Shown in pieces: positions 23,401 through 37,514 of a DNA stretch of 64,000 nt. The stretch's first letter is position 1, and every line of letters starts with the position of its first letter. The translations under genes were made by a program, and so were the position numbers. Origin of the DNA: Branchinecta lynchi (Eukaryota; Arthropoda; Branchiopoda; Anostraca; Branchinectidae); the NCBI GenBank assembly GCA_023053575.1, contig JAKZAP010000146.1:30109-94108 (forward strand). Reading direction: 5' to 3'. Below the pieces are notes generated by a model. It made no database searches. It was given only the letters and a program-made list of their open reading frames with translations, and was not told the DNA's origin.

Positions 23401-26400
23401 GGTTTGTTTCCCCACAAGGTTTGTTTCCCCACAAGGTTTGTTTTCCCACAAGGATTGTTTTCTCACAAGTTTTGTTTTCCCACTGTGTTGGTTTTCTCAA
23501 AAGGTTCGCTGTCCCGCAAGGTTGGTTTTCCCACAAGGTTGATTTTCCCGCAGGGTTTGTTTTCCCACAAGGTTAGTTTTCCCGCAAGGTTTGTTTCCCC
23601 ACAAGGTTTGTTTTCCCACAAGGATTGTTTTCTCACAAGGTTTGTTTTCCCACTAGGTTTGCTTCCCCACAAGGTTTGTTTTCCCACAAGGTTTGTTTTC
23701 CCCCAAGGTTGATTTTCCCGCAAGGTTGGTTTTCCCACAAGATTGTTGTCCCACTGTGTTGGTTTTCCCAAAAGGTTTGTTTTCCCACAAGGTTGGTTTT
23801 CCCACTAGGTTGTTTTTCCCACTAGGTTGGTTTTCCCATAAGGTTTGTTTCCCCACCAGGTTTGTTTTCTCACAAGGTTTATTTTCCCACTAGGTTGTTT
23901 TTTCCACTAGGTTGGTTTTCCCACAAGGTTTGTTTTCCCCCAAGGTTGGTTTTCCCGCAAGGTTGGTTTTCCCAAAAGATTTGTTTTCCCACTGTGTTGG
24001 TTTTCCCAAAAGGTTTGTTTTCCCACAAGGTTGGTTTTCCCACTAGGTTGTTTTTCCCACTAGGTTGGTTTTCCCACAAGGTTTGTTTCCCCACCAGGTT
24101 TGTTTTCTCACAAGGTTTATTTTCCCACTAGGTTGTTTTTTCCACTAGGTTGGTTTTCCCACAAGGTTCGCTTTCCCACAAGGTTGGTTTTCCCACAAGA
24201 TTGGTTTTCCCGCAGGGTTGCTTTCCCCATAAGGTTGGTTTTCCCACAAGGTTTGTTTTCTCACAAGGTTGATTTTCCCGAAAGGTTTGTTTCCCCACAA
24301 GGTTGGTTTTCCCACAAGGTTAGTTTGCCCGCAATGTTTGTTTCCCCACAAGGTTTGTTTTCTCACAAGCTTTGTTTCCCCACAAGGTTTGTTTTCTCAC
24401 AAGGTTTGTTTTCCCACAAGGTTTGTTTTCCCATAAGGTTTGTTTTCCCACAAGGTTGGTTTTCCCGAAAGGTTTGTTTCCCCACGAGGTTGGTTTTCCC
24501 ACAAGGTTTGTTTTCCCACAAGCTTTGTTTTCCCCCAAGGTTGGTTTTCCGCAAGGTTGGTTTTCCCACAAGGTTTGTTTTCCCACTGTGTTGGTTTTCC
24601 CAAAAGGTTCGCTTTCCCGCAAGGCTGGTTTTCCCACAAGGTTTGTTTCCCCACAAGGTTTGTTTTCCCATAAGGTTTGTTTTCCCACAAGGTTGGTTTT
24701 CCCGAAAGGTTTGTTTCCCCACAAGGTTGGTTTTCCCACAAGGTTGGTTTTCCCGCAAGGTTTGTTTTCCCACAAGGTTAGTTTTCCCGCAAGGTTTGTT
24801 TCCCCACAAGGTTTGTTTTCTCACAAGGATTGTTTTCTCACAAGGTTTGTTTTCCCACAAGGTTTGTTTTCCAACAAGGTTTGTTTTCCCACAAGGTTTG
24901 TTTTCCCACAAGGTTTGTTTTCCCACAAAGTTGGTTTTCCCGAAAGGTTTGTTTACCCACAAGGTTGGTTTTCCCACAAGGTTGGTTTTCCCGCAGGGTT
25001 TGTTTTCCCACAAGGTTAGTTTTCCCGCAAGGTCTCTTTTCCCACAAGGTTAGTTTTTCCACAAGGTTTGTTTCCCCACAAGGTTTGTTTCCCCACAAGG
25101 TTTGTTTTCCCACAAGGATTGTTTTCTCACAAGTTTTGTTTTCCCACTGTGTTGGTTTTCTCAAAAGGTTCGCTGTCCCGCAAGGTTGGTTTTCCCACAA
25201 GGTTGATTTTCCCGCAGGGTTTGTTTTCCCACAAGGTTAGTTTTCCCGCAAGGTTTGTTTCCCCACAAGGTTTGTTTTCCCACAAGGATTGTTTTCTCAC
25301 AAGGTTTGTTTTCCCACTAGGTTTGCTTCCCCACAAGGTTTGTTTTCCCACAAGGTTTGTTTTCCCCCAAGGTTGATTTTCCCGCAAGGTTGGTTTTCCC
25401 ACAAGATTGTTGTCCCACTGTGTTGGTTTTCCCAAAAGGTTTGTTTTCCCACAAGGTTGGTTTTCCCACTAGGTTGTTTTTCCCACTAGGTTGGTTTTCC
25501 CACAAGGTTTGTTTCCCCACCAGGTTTGTTTTCTCACAAGGTTTATTTTCCCACTAGGTTGTTTTTTCCACTAGGTTGGTTTTCCCACAAGGTTTGTTTT
25601 CCCCCAAGGTTGGTTTTCCCGCAAGGTTGGTTTTCCCAACAGATTTGTTTTCCCACTGTGTTGGTTTTCCCAAAAGGTTCGCTTTCCCGCAAGGTTGGTT
25701 TTCCCACAAGGTTTGTTTCCCCACCAGGTTTGTTTTCTCACAAGGTTTGTTTTCCCACAAGGTTTGTTTTACCACAAGGTTTGTTTTCCCACAAGGTTTG
25801 TTTTCCCACAAGGTTGGTTTTCCCGAAAGGTTTGTTACCCCACAACATTTGGTTTTCCCACAAGGTTGGTTTTCCCGCAGGGTTTGTTTTCTCACAAGGT
25901 TTGTTTTCCCACTAGGTTGTTTTTCCCACTAGGTTGGTTTTCCCACAAGGTTTGTTTTCCCACAAGCTTTGTTTTCCCCCAAGGTTGGTTTTCCCGCAAT
26001 GTTGGTTTTCCCACAAGGTTTGTTTTCCCACTGTGTTGGTTTTCCCAAAAGGTTCGCTTTCCCGCAAGGTTGGTTTTCCCACAAGGTTAGTTTTCCCACT
26101 GTGTTGGTTTTCCCAAAAGGTTCGCTTTCCCACAAGGTTGGTTTTCCCACAAGGTTGGTTTTCCCGCAGGGTTGCTTTCCCCATAAGGTTGGTTTTCCCA
26201 CAAGGTTTGTTTTCTCACAAGGTTGGTTTTCCCGAAAGGTTTGTTTCCCCACAAGCTTTGTTTTCGCACAAGGTTTGTTTTCCCACTGTGTTGGTCTTCC
26301 CAAAAGGTTCGCTTTCCCGCAAGGTTGGTTTTCCCACAAGGTTTGTTTCCCCACAAGGTTTGTTTTCCCATAAGGTTTGTTTTCCCACAAGGTTCGTTTT

Positions 26401-27295
26401 CCAACAAGGTTGGTTTTCCCACAAGGTTTGTTTTCCCATAAGGTTTGTTTTCCCACAAGGTTGGTTTTCCCGAAAAGTTTGTTTCCCCAAAAGGTTGGTT
26501 TTCCCACAAGGTTGGTTTTCCCGCAAGGTTTGTTTTCCCACAAGGTTAGTTTTCCCGCAAGGTTTGTTTCCCCACAAGGTTTGTTTTCCCACAAGGATTG
26601 TTTTCTCACAAGGTTTGTTTTCCCACTAGGTTTGTTTTCCCACTGTGTTGGTTTTCCCAAAAGGTTTGCTTTCCCACAAGGTTGGTTTTCCCATAAGGTT
26701 GGTTTTCCCGCAGGGTTGCTTTCCCCATAAGGTTGGTTTTCCCACAAGGTTTGTTTTCTCACAAGGTTTGTTTTCCCACTAGGTTGTTTTTCCCACGAGG
26801 TTGGTTTTCCCACAAGGTTTGTTTTCCCACAAGCTCTGTTTTCCCCCAAGGTTGGTTTTCCCGCAAGGTTGGTTTTCCCACAAGGTTTGTTTTCCCACTG
26901 TGTTGGTTTTCCCAAAAGGTCCGCTTTCCTGCAAGGTTGGTTTTCCCACAAGGTTTGTTTCCCCACAAGGTTTGTTTTCCCATAAGGTTTGTTTTCCCAC
27001 AAGGTTCATTTTCCCACAAGGTTTGTTTTCCCACAAGGTTTGTTTTCCCACAAGGTTGGTTTTCCCGAAAGGTTTGTTTCCCCACAAGGTTTGTTTTCCC
27101 ACTAGGTTTGTTTTCCAAGAAGGTTTGTTTTCCCAAAAGGTTTGTTTTCCCACAAGGTTTGTTTTCCCACAAGGTTTGTTTTCCCACTGTGTTGGTTTTC
27201 CCAAAAGGTTCGCTTTCCCACAAGGTTGGTTTTCCCACAAGGTTGGTTTTCCCGCAGGGTTGCTTTCCCCATAAGGTTGGTTTTCCCACAAGGTT
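17447..27295 (-). repeat. 17-bp satellite, reverse block F (longest)
   Basis: At 9.8 kb this is the longest uninterrupted orientation block between modules. It contains the second copy of the 4.4-kb duplication (to about 19,330) and the 1,664-bp tandem duplication (22,817-24,005 and 24,481-25,669). Confidence 0.95.
22817..25669 (-). repeat. Tandem duplication, 1,664-bp offset
   Basis: 22,817-24,005 corresponds to 24,481-25,669 with a constant offset of 1,664 bp, including rare variants such as TTCGCTGTCCC and GTTGTCCCACTG. A third copy begins at 31,322 (offset 8,505 from the first). Confidence 0.8.
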
Positions 27296-27299
27296 TGCG

Positions 27300-28472
27300 A
27301 ACCTTGTGGGAAAACCAACCTTGTGGGGAAACCAACCTTGTGGGAAAACAAACCTTGTGGGAAAACAAACCTTGTGTGAAAACAAACCTTGTGGGAAAAC
27401 AAACCTTGTGAGAAAACAAACCTTGTGGGGAAACAAACCTAGTGGGAAAACAAACCTTGTGAGAAAACAAACCTTGTGGGAAAACCAACCTTATGGGAAA
27501 ACAAACCTAGTTGGAAAACAAACCTTGTGGGGAAACAATCCTTTCGGGAAAACCAACCTTGTGGGAAAACAAACCTTGTGGGAAAACAAACCTTGTGGGA
27601 AAACGAACCTTGTGGGAAAACAAACCTTATGGGAAAACAAACCTTGTGGGGAAACAAACCTTGTGGGAAAACAAACCTTGCGGGAAAGTGAACCTTTTGT
27701 TAAAACCAACACAGTGGGAAAACAAACCTTGTGGGAAAACAAACCTTGCGGGAAAACTAACCTTGGGGGAAAACAAAGCTTGTGGGAAAACAAACCTTGT
27801 GGGAAAACCAACCTCGTGGGAAAAACAACCTAGTGGGAAAACAAACCTTGTGAGAAAACAAACCTTGTGGGAAAACCAACCTTATGGGGAAAGCAACCCT
27901 GCGGGAAAACCAACCTTGTGGGAAAACCAACCTTTTGGGAAAGCGAACCTTTCGGGAAAACCAACACAGTGGGAAAACAAACCTTGCGGGAAAACTAACC
28001 TTGTGGGAAAACAAACCTTGCGGGAAAACCAACCTTGTGGGAAAACCAACCTTGTGGGGAAACAAACCTTTCGGGAAAACAAACCTTGTGGGAAAACAAA
28101 CCTTAATGGAAAACAAACCTTGTGGGAAAACAAACCTTGTGGGAAAACGAACCTTGTGGGAAAACAAACCTTATGGGAAAACAAACCTTGTGGGGAAACA
28201 AACCTTGTGGGAGAACCAACCTTGCGGGAAAGCGAACCTTTTGGGAAAACCAACACAGTGGGAAAACAAACCTTGTGGTAAAACCAACCTTGCGGGAAAA
28301 CCAACCTTGGGGGAAAACAAAGCTTGTGGGAAAACAAACCTTGTGAGAAAACAAACCTTGTGGGGAAACAAACCTTGCGGGAAAACCAACATTGTGGGAA
28401 AACCAACCTTGTGGGGAAACAAACCTTGTGAGAAAACAAACCTTGTGGGGAAACAAACCTTGTGGGAAAACC
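27300..28472 (+). repeat. 17-bp satellite, forward module G
   Basis: 1,173 bp. Left centre TGCG at 27,296-27,299, right centre A at 28,473. The AATGGAAAAC variant near 28,105 is shared with modules I, K, M and O but not with C or E, so it marks the later lineage. Confidence 0.95.
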
Positions 28473-28473
28473 A

Positions 28474-31400
28474 GGTTGCTTTCCCCATAAGGTTGGTTTT
28501 CCCACAAGGTTGGTTTTCCCGCAAGGTTTGTTTTCCCACAAGGTTAGTTTTCCCGCAAGGTTTGTTTCCCCACAAGGTTTGTTTTCCCACAAGGATTGTT
28601 TTCTCACAAGGTTTGTTTTCCCACTAGGTTTGTTTTCCCACTGTGTTGGTTTTCCCAAAAGGTTCGCTTTCCCACAAGGTTGGTTTTCCCACTAGGTTGG
28701 TTTTCCGCAGGGTTGCTTTCCCCATAAGGTTGGTTTTCCCACAAGGTTTGTTTTCTCACAAGGTTTGTTTTCCCACTAGGTTGTTTTTCCCACGAGGTTG
28801 GTTTTCCCACGAGGTTTGTTTTCCCACAAGCTTTGTTTTCCCCTAAGGTTGGTTTTCCCGCAAGGTTGGTTTTCCCACAAGGTTTGTTTTCCCACTGTGT
28901 TGGTTTTCCCAAAAGGTTCGCTTTCCCGCAAGGTTGGTTTTCCCACAAGGTTTGTTTCCCCACAAGATTTGTTTTCCCAGAAGGTTTGTTTTCCCACAAG
29001 GTTGGTTTTCCCGAAAGGTTTGTTTCCCCACAAGGTTGGTTTTCCCACAAGGTTGGTTTTCCCGCAAGGTTTGTTTTCCCACAAGGTTAGTTTTCCCGCA
29101 AGGTTTGTTTCCCCACAAGGTTTGTTTTCTCACAAGGATTGTTTTCTCACAAGGTTTGTTTTCCCACAAGGTTTGTTTTCCAACAAGGTTTGTTTTCCCA
29201 CAAGGTTTGTTTTCCCGCAAGGTTTGTTTTCCCACAAGGTTGTTTTCCCGAAAGGTTTGTTTACCCACAAGGTTGGTTTTCCCACAAGGTTGGTTTTCCC
29301 GCAGGGTTTGTTTTCCCACAAGGTTAGTTTTCCCGCAAGGTCTGTTTTCCCACAAGGTTAGTTTTTCCACAAGGTTTGTTTCCCCACAAGGTTTGTTTCC
29401 CCACAAGGTTTGTTTTCCCACAAGGATTGTTTTCTCACAAGGTTTGTTTTCCCACTGTCTTGGTTTTCCCAAAAGGTTCGCTTTCCCGCAAGGTTGGTTT
29501 TCCCACAAGGTTGGTTTTCCCGCAGGGTTTGTTTTCCCACAAGGTTAGTTTTCCCGCAAGGTTTGTATCCCCACAAGGTTTGTTTTCCCACAAGGATTGT
29601 TTTCTCACAAGGTTTGTTTTCCCACTAGGTTTGCTTCCCCACAAGGTTTGTTTTCCCACAAGGTTTGTTTTCCCCCAAGGTTGATTTTCCCGCAAGGTTG
29701 GTTTTCCCACAAGGTTTGTTGTCCCACTGTGTTGGTTTTCCCAAAAGGTTCGCTTTCCCACAAGGTCGGTTTTCCCACAAGGTTGGTTTTCCCGCAGGGT
29801 TGCTTTCCCCATAAGGTTGGTTTTCCCACAAGGTTTGTTTTCTCACAAGGTTGGTTTTCCCACTAGGTTGTTTTTCCCACTAGGTTGGTTTTACCACAAG
29901 GTTTGTTTTCCCACAAGCTTTGTTTTCCCCCAAGGTTGGTTTTCCCGCAAGGTTGGTTTTCCCAAAAGGTTTGTTTTCCCACTGTGTTGGTTTTCCCAAA
30001 AGGTTCGCTTTCCCGCAAGGTTGGTTTTCCCACAAGGTTTGTTTCCCCACCAGGTTTGTTTTCTCACAAGGTTTGTTTTCCCACAAGGTTTGTTTTACCA
30101 CAAGGTTTGTTTTCCCACAAGGTTTGATTTCCCACAAGGTTGGTTTTCCCGAAAGGTTTGTTACCCCACAAGGTTGGTTTTCCCACAAGGTTGGTTTTCC
30201 CGCAGGGTTTGTTTTCTCACAAGGTTTGTTTTCCCACTAGGTTTTTTTTTCCCACTAGGTTGGTTTTCCCACAAGGTTTGTTTTCCCACAAGCTTTGTTT
30301 TCCCCCAAGGTTGGTTTTCCCGCAAGGTTGGTTTTCCCTCAAGGTTTGTTTTCCCACTGTGTTGGTTTTCCCAAAAGGTTCGCTTTCCCGCAAGGTTGGT
30401 TTTCCCACAAGGTTAGTTTTCCCACTGTGTTGATTTTCCCAAAAGGTTCGCTTTCCCACAAGGTTGGTTTTCCAGCAAGGTTGGTTTTCCCGCAGGGTTG
30501 CTTTCCCCATAAGGTTGGTTTTCCCACAAGGTTTGTTTTCTTACAAGGTTGGTTTTCCCGAAAGGTTTGTTTCCCCACAAGCTTTGTTTTCCCACAAGGT
30601 TTGTTTTCCCACTGTGTTGGTTTTCCCAAAAGGTTCGCTTTCCCGCAAGGTTGGTTTTCCCACAAGGTTCATTTTCCAACAAGGTTGGTTTTCCCACAAG
30701 GTTTGTTTTCCCATAAGGTTTCTTTTCCCACAAGGTTGGTTTTCCCGAAAGGTTTGTTTCCCCAAAAGGTTGGTTTTCCCACAAGGTTGGTTTTCCCGCA
30801 AGGTTTGTTTTCCCACAAGGTTAGTTTTCCCGCAAGGTTTGTTTCCCCACAAGGTTTGTTTTCCCACAAGGATTGTTTTCTCACAAGGTTTGTTTTCCCA
30901 CTAGGTTGGTTTTCCCACTGTGTTGGTTTTCCCAAAAGGTTTGTTTTCCCACAAGGTTTGTTTTCCCACAAGGTTTGTTTTCCCACAAGGTTGGTTTTCC
31001 CGAAAGGTTTGTTTCCCCACAAGGTTGGTTTTCCCACAAGGTTGGTTTTCCCGCAAGGTTTGTTTTCCCACAAGGTTAGTTTTCCCGCAAGGTTTGTTTC
31101 CCCACAAGGTTTGTTTACCCACAAGGATTGTTTTCTCACAAGGTTTGTTTTCCCACTAGGTTTGTTTTCCCACTGTGTTGGTTTTCCCAAAAGGTTCGCT
31201 TTCCCACAAGGTTGGTTTTCCCACAAGGTTGGTTTTCCCGCAGGGTTGCTTTCCCCATAAGGTTGGTTTTCCCACAAGGTTTGTTTTCTCACAAGGTTTG
31301 TTTTCCCACTAGGTTGTTTTTCCCACGAGGTTGGTTTTCCCACAAGGTTTGTTTTCCCACAAGCTTTGTTTTCCCCCAAGGTTGGTTTTCCGCAAGGTTG

Positions 31401-34118
31401 GTTTTCCCAAAAGGTTTGTTTTCCCACTGTGTTGGTTTTCCCAAAAGGTTCGCTTTCCCGCAAGGCTGGTTTTCCCACAAGGTTTGTTTCCCCACAAGGT
31501 TTGTTTTCCCATAAGGTTTGTTTTCCCACAAGGTTGGTTTTCCCGAAAGGTTCGTTTCCCCACAAGGTTGGTTTTCCCACAAGGTTGGTTTTCCCGCAAG
31601 GTTTGTTTTCCCACAAGGTTAGTTTTCCCGCAAGGTTTGTTTCCCCACAAGGTTTGTTTTCTCACAAGGATTGTTTTCTCACAAGGTTTGTTTTCCCACA
31701 AGGTTTGTTTTCCAACAAGGTTTGTTTTCCCACAAGGTTTGTTTTCCCACAAGGTTTGTTTTCCCACAAGGTTGGTTTTCCCGAAAGGTTTGTTTACCCA
31801 CAAGGTTGGTTTTCCCACAAGGTTGGTTTTCCCGCAGGGTTTGTTTTCCCACAAGGTTAGTTTTCCCGCAAGGTCTGTTTTCCCACAAGGTTAGTTTTTC
31901 CACAAGGTTTGTTTCCCCACAAGGTTTGTTTCCCCACAAGGTTTGTTTTCCCACAAGGATTGTTTTCTCACAAGGTTTGTTTTCCCACTGTGTTGGTTTT
32001 CTCAAAAGGTTCGCTTTCCCGCAAGGTTGGTTTTCCCACAAGGTTGATTTTCCCGCAGGGTTTGTTTTCCCACAAGGTTAGTTTTCCCGCAAGGTTTGTT
32101 TCCCCACAAGGTTTGTTTTCCCACAAGGATTGTTTTCTCACAAGGTTTGTTTTCCCACTAGGTTTGCTTCCCCACAAGGTTTGTTTTCCCACAAGGTTTG
32201 TTTTCCCCCAAGGTTGATTTTCCCGCAAGGTTGGTTTTCCCACAAGATTGTTGTCCCACTGTGTTGGTTTTCCCAAAAGGTTCGCTTTCCCACAAGGTTG
32301 GTTTTCCCACTAGGTTGTTTTTCCCACTAGGTTGGTTTTCCCACAAGGTTTCTTTTCCCACAAGCTTTGTTTTCCCCCAAGGTTGGTTTTCCCAAAAGAT
32401 TTGTTTTCCCACTGTGTTGGTTTTCCCAAAAGGTTCGCTTTCCCGCAAGGTTGGTTTTCCCACAAGGTTTGTTTCCCCACCAAGTTTGTTTTCTCACAAG
32501 GTTTGTTTTCCCACAAGGTTTGTTTTCCCACAAGGTTTGTTTTCCCACAAGGTTTGTTTTCCCACAAGGTTGGTTTTCCCGAAAGGTTTGTTACCCCACA
32601 AGGTTGGTTTTCCCACAAGGTTGGTTTTCCCGCAGGGTTTGTTTTCTCACAAGGTTTGTTTTCCCACTAGGTTGTTTTTCCCACTAGGTTGGTTTTCCCA
32701 CAAGGTTTGTTTTCCCACAAGCTTTGTTTTCCCCCAAGGTTGGTTTTCCCGCAAGGTTGGTTTTCCCACAAGGTTTGTTTTCCCACTGTGTTGGTTTTCC
32801 CAAAAGGTTCGCTTTCCCGCAAGGTTGGTTTTCCCACAAGGTTAGTTTTCCCACTGTGTTGGTTTTCCCAAAAGGTTCGCTTTCCCACAAGGTTGGTTTT
32901 CCCACAACGTTGGTTTTCCCGCAGGGTTGCTTTCCCCATAAGGTTGGTTTTCCCACAAGGTTTGTTTTCTCACAAGGTTGGTTTTCCGGAAAGGTTTGTT
33001 TCCCCACAAGCTTTGTTTTCGCACAAGGTTTGTTTTCCCACTGTGTTGGTCTTCCCAAAAGGTTCGCTTTCCCGCAAGGTTGGTTTTCCCACAAGGTTTG
33101 TTTCCCCACAAGGTTTGTTTTCCCATAAGGTTTGTTTTCCCACAAGGTTCGTTTTCCAACAAGGTTGGTTTTCCCACAAGGTTTGTTTTCCCATAAGGTT
33201 TGTTTTCCCACAAGGTTCGTTTTCCAACAAGGTTGGTTTTCCCACAAGGTTTGTTTTCCCATAAGGTTTGTTTTCCCACAAGGTTGGTTTTCCCGAAAAG
33301 TTTGTTTCCCCAAAAGGTTGGTTTTCCCACAAGGTTGGTTTTCCCGCAAGGTTTGTTTTCCCACAAGGTTAGTTTTCCCGCAAGGTTTGTTTCCCCACAA
33401 GGTTTGTTTTCCCACAAGGATTGTTTTCTCACAAGGTTTGTTTTCCCACTAGGTTTGTTTTCCCACTGTGTTGGTTTTCCAAAAAGGTTTGCTTTCCCAC
33501 AAGGTTGGTTTTCCCATAAGGTTGGTTTTCCCGCAGGGTTGCTTTCCCCATAAGGTTGGTTTTCCCACAAGGTTTGTTTTCTCACAAGGTTTGTTTTCCC
33601 ACTAGGTTGTTTTTCCCACGAGGTTGGTTTTCCCACAAGGTTTGTTTTCCCACAAGCTCTGTTTTCCCCCAAGGTTGGTTTTCCCGCAAGGTTGGTTTTC
33701 CCACAAGGTTTGTTTTCCCACTGTGTTGGTTTTCCCAAAAGGTCCGCTTTCCTGCAAGGTTGGTTTTCCCACAAGGTTTGTTTCCCCACAAGGTTTGTTT
33801 TCCCATAAGGTTTGTTTTCCCACAAGGTTCATTTTCCCACAAGGTTTGTTTTCCCACAAGGTTTGTTTTCCCACAAGGTTGGTTTTCCCGAAAGGTTTGT
33901 TTCCCCACAAGGTTTGTTTTCCCACTAGGTTTGTTTTCCAAGAAGGTTTGTTTTCCCAAAAGGTTTGTTTTCCCACAAGGTTTGTTTTCCCACAAGGTTT
34001 GTTTTCCCACTGTGTTGGTTTTCCCAAAAGGTTCGCTTTCCCACAAGGTTGGTTTTCCCACAAGGTTGGTTTTCCCGCAGGGTTGCTTTCCCCATAAGGT
34101 TGGTTTTCCCACAAGGTT
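28474..34118 (-). repeat. 17-bp satellite, reverse block H
   Basis: Reverse units. The part from about 31,322 repeats 22,817 onward with an offset of 8,505 bp. The part from 32,689 repeats 25,934 onward with an offset of about 6,755-6,823 bp. Confidence 0.95.
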
Positions 34119-34122
34119 TGCG

Positions 34123-35346
34123 AACCTTGTGGGAAAACCAACCTTGTGGGGAAACAAACCTTTCGGGAAAACCAACCTTGTGTGAAAACAAACCTTGTGG
34201 GAAAACAAACCTTGTGAGAAAACAAACCTTGTGGGGAAACAAACCTAGTGGGAAAACAAACCTTGTGAGAAAACAAACCTTGTGGGAAAACCAACCTTAT
34301 GGGAAAACAAACCTAGTTGGAAAACAAACCTTGTGGGGAAACAATCCTTTCGGGAAAACCAACCTTGTGGGAAAACAAACCTTGTGGGAAAACAAACCTT
34401 GTGGGAAAACGAACCTTGTGGGAAAACAAACCTTATGGGAAAACAAACCTTGTGGGGAAACAAACCTTGTGGGAAAACAAACCTTGCGGGAAAGTGAACC
34501 TTTTGTTAAAACCAACACAGTGGGAAAACAAACCTTGTGGGAAAACAAACCTTGCGGGAAAACTAACCTTGGGGGAAAACAAAGCTTGTGGGAAAACAAA
34601 CCTTGTGGGAAAACCAACCTCGTGGGAAAAACAACCTAGTGGGAAAACAAACCTTGTGAGAAAACAAACCTTGTGGGAAAACCAACCTTATGGGGAAAGC
34701 AACCCTGCGGGAAAACCAACCTTGTGGGAAAACCAACCTTTTGGGAAAGCGAACCTTTCGGGAAAACCAACACAGTGGGAAAACAAACCTAGTGGGAAAA
34801 CCAACCTTGTGTGAAAACAATCCTTGTGGGAAAACAAACCTTGTGGGGAAACAAACCTTGCGGGAAAACTAACCTTGTGGGAAAACAAACCTTGCGGGAA
34901 AACCAACCTTGTGGGAAAACCAACCTTGTGGGGAAACAAACCTTTCGGGAAAACAAACCTTGTGGGAAAACAAACCTTAATGGAAAACAAACCTTGTGGG
35001 AAAACAAACCTTGTGGGAAAACGAACCTTGTGGGAAAACAAACCTTATGGGAAAACAAACCTTGTGGGGAAACAAACCTTGTGGGAGAACCAACCTTGCG
35101 GGAAAGCGAACCTTTTGGGAAAACCAACACAGTGGGAAAACAAACCTTGTGGTAAAACCAACCTTGCGGGAAAACCAACCTTGGGGGAAAACAAAGCTTG
35201 TGGGAAAACAAACCTTGTGAGAAAACAAACCTTGTGGGGAAACAAACCTTGCGGGAAAACCAACATTGTGGGAAAACCAACCTTGTGGGGAAACAAACCT
35301 TGTGAGAAAACAAACCTTGTGGGGAAACAAACCTTGTGGGAAAACC
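34123..35346 (+). repeat. 17-bp satellite, forward module I
   Basis: 1,224 bp, exactly 72 x 17. Left centre TGCG at 34,119-34,122, right centre A at 35,347. Near-identical in variant order to modules K and O. Confidence 0.95.
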
Positions 35347-35347
35347 A

Positions 35348-37510
35348 GGTTGCTTTCCCCATAAGGTTGGTTTTCCCACAAGGTTGGTTTTCCCGCAAGG
35401 TTTGTTTTCCCACAAGGTTAGTTTTCCCGCAAGGTTTGTTTCCCCACAAGGTTTGTTTTCCCACAAGGATTGTTTTCTCACAAGGTTTGTTTTCCCACTA
35501 GGTTTGTTTTCCCACTGTGTTGGTTTTCCCAAAAGGTTCGCTTTCCCACAAGGTTGGTTTTCCCACTAGGTTGGTTTTCCCGCAGGGTTGCTTTCCCCAT
35601 AAGGTTGGTTTTCCCACAAGGTTTGTTTTCTCACAAGGTTTGTTTTCCCACTAGGTTGTTTTTCCCACGAGGTTGGTTTTCCCACGAGGTTTGTTTTCCC
35701 ACAAGCTTTGTTTTCCCCTAAGGTTGGTTTTCCCGCAAGGTTGGTTTTCCCACAAGGTTTGTTTTCCCACTGTGTTGGTTTTCCCAAAAGGTTCGCTTTC
35801 CCGCAAGGTTGGTTTTCCCACAAGGTTTGTTTCCCCACAAGATTTGTTTTCCCATAAGGTTTGTTTTCCCACAAGGTTGGTTTTCCCGAAAGGTTTGTTT
35901 CCCCACAAGGTTGGTTTTCCCACAAGGTTGGTTTTCCCGCAAGGTTTGTTTTCCCACAAGGTTAGTTTTCCCGCAAGGTTTGTTTCCCCACAAGGTTTGT
36001 TTTCTCACAAGGATTGTTTTCTCACAAGGTTTGTTTTCCCACAAGGTTTGTTTTCCAACAAGGTTTGTTTTCCCACAAGGTTTGTTTTCCCACAAGGTTT
36101 GTTTTCCCACAAGGTTGTTTTCCCGAAAGGTTTGTTTACCCACAAGGTTGGTTTTCCCACAAGGTTGATTTTCCCGCAGGGTTTGTTTTCCCACAAGGTT
36201 AGTTTTCCCGCAAGGTCTGTTTTCCCACAAGGTTAGTTTTTCCACAAGGTTTGTTTCCCCACAAGGTTTGTTTCCCCACAAGGTTTGTTTTCCCACAAGG
36301 ATTGTTTTCTCACAAGGTTTGTTTTCCCACTGTCTTGGTTTTCCCAAAAGGTTCGCTTTCCCGCAAGGTTGGTTTTCCCACAAGGTTGGTTTTCCCGCAG
36401 GGTTTGTTTTCCCACAAGGTTAGTTTTCCCGCAAGGTTTGTTTCCCCACAAGGTTTGTTTTCCCACAAGGATTGTTTTCTCACAAGGTTTGTTTTCCCAC
36501 TAGGTTTGCTTCCCCACAAGGTTTGTTTTCCCACAAGGTTTGTTTTCCCCCAAGGTTGATTTTCCCGCAAGGTTGGTTTTCCCACAAGGTTTGTTGTCCC
36601 ACTGTGTTGGTTTTCCCAAAAGGTTCGCTTTCCCACAAGGTCGGTTTTCCCACAAGGTTGGTTTTCCCGCAGGGTTGCTTTCCCCATAAGGTTGGTTTTC
36701 CCACAAGGTTTGTTTTCTCACAAGGTTGGTTTTCCCACTAGGTTTGTTTTCCCACAAGGTTAGTTTTCCCGCAAGGTTTGTTTCCCCACAAGGTTTGTTT
36801 TCCCACAAGGATTGTTTTCTCACAAGGTTTGTTTTCCCACTAGGTTTGTTTTCCCACTGTGTTGGTTTTCCCAAAAGGTTTGCTTTCCCACAAGGTTGGT
36901 TTTCCCATAAGGTTGGTTTTCCCGCAGGGTTGCTTTCCCCATAAGGTTGGTTTTCCCACAAGGTTTGTTTTCTCACAAGGTTTGTTTTCCCACTAGGTTG
37001 TTTTTCCCACGAGGTTGGTTTTCCCACAAGGTTTGTTTTCCCACAAGCTCTGTTTTCCCCCAAGGTTGGTTTTCCCGCAAGGTTGGTTTTCCCACAAGGT
37101 TTGTTTTCCCACTGTGTTGGTTTTCCCAAAAGGTCCGCTTTCCTGCAAGGTTGGTTTTCCCACAAGGTTTGTTTCCCCACAAGGTTTGTTTTCCCATAAG
37201 GTTTGTTTTCCCACAAGGTTCATTTTCCCACAAGGTTTGTTTTCCCACAAGGTTTGTTTTCCCACAAGGTTGGTTTTCCCGAAAGGTTTGTTTCCCCACA
37301 AGGTTTGTTTTCCCACTAGGTTTGTTTTCCAAGAAGGTTTGTTTTCCCAAAAGGTTTGTTTTCCCCCAAAGTTTTGTTTTCCCACAAGGTTTGTTTTCCC
37401 ACTGTGTTGGTTTTCCCAAAAGGTTCGCTTTCCCACAAGGTTGGTTTTCCCACAAGGTTGGTTTTCCCGCAGGGTTGCTTTCCCCATAAGGTTGGTTTTC
37501 CCACAAGGTT
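35348..37510 (-). repeat. 17-bp satellite, reverse block J
   Basis: Reverse units matching 28,474-29,880 with an offset of about 6,875 bp. A 19-bp irregular unit (CCCCCAAAGTTTTG) lies near 37,364. Confidence 0.95.
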
Positions 37511-37514
37511 TGCG

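Larger units (their letters stand above)
25934..36740. repeat. Tandem segmental duplication of about 6.8 kb
   Basis: About 25,934-29,880 corresponds to about 32,689-36,740, with offsets of 6,755 to 6,875 bp. It includes the TGCG junctions (27,296 and 34,119, offset 6,823) and modules G and I. Private variants such as GTCCGCTTTCCTGC (26,919 and 33,742) are shared. Confidence 0.8.
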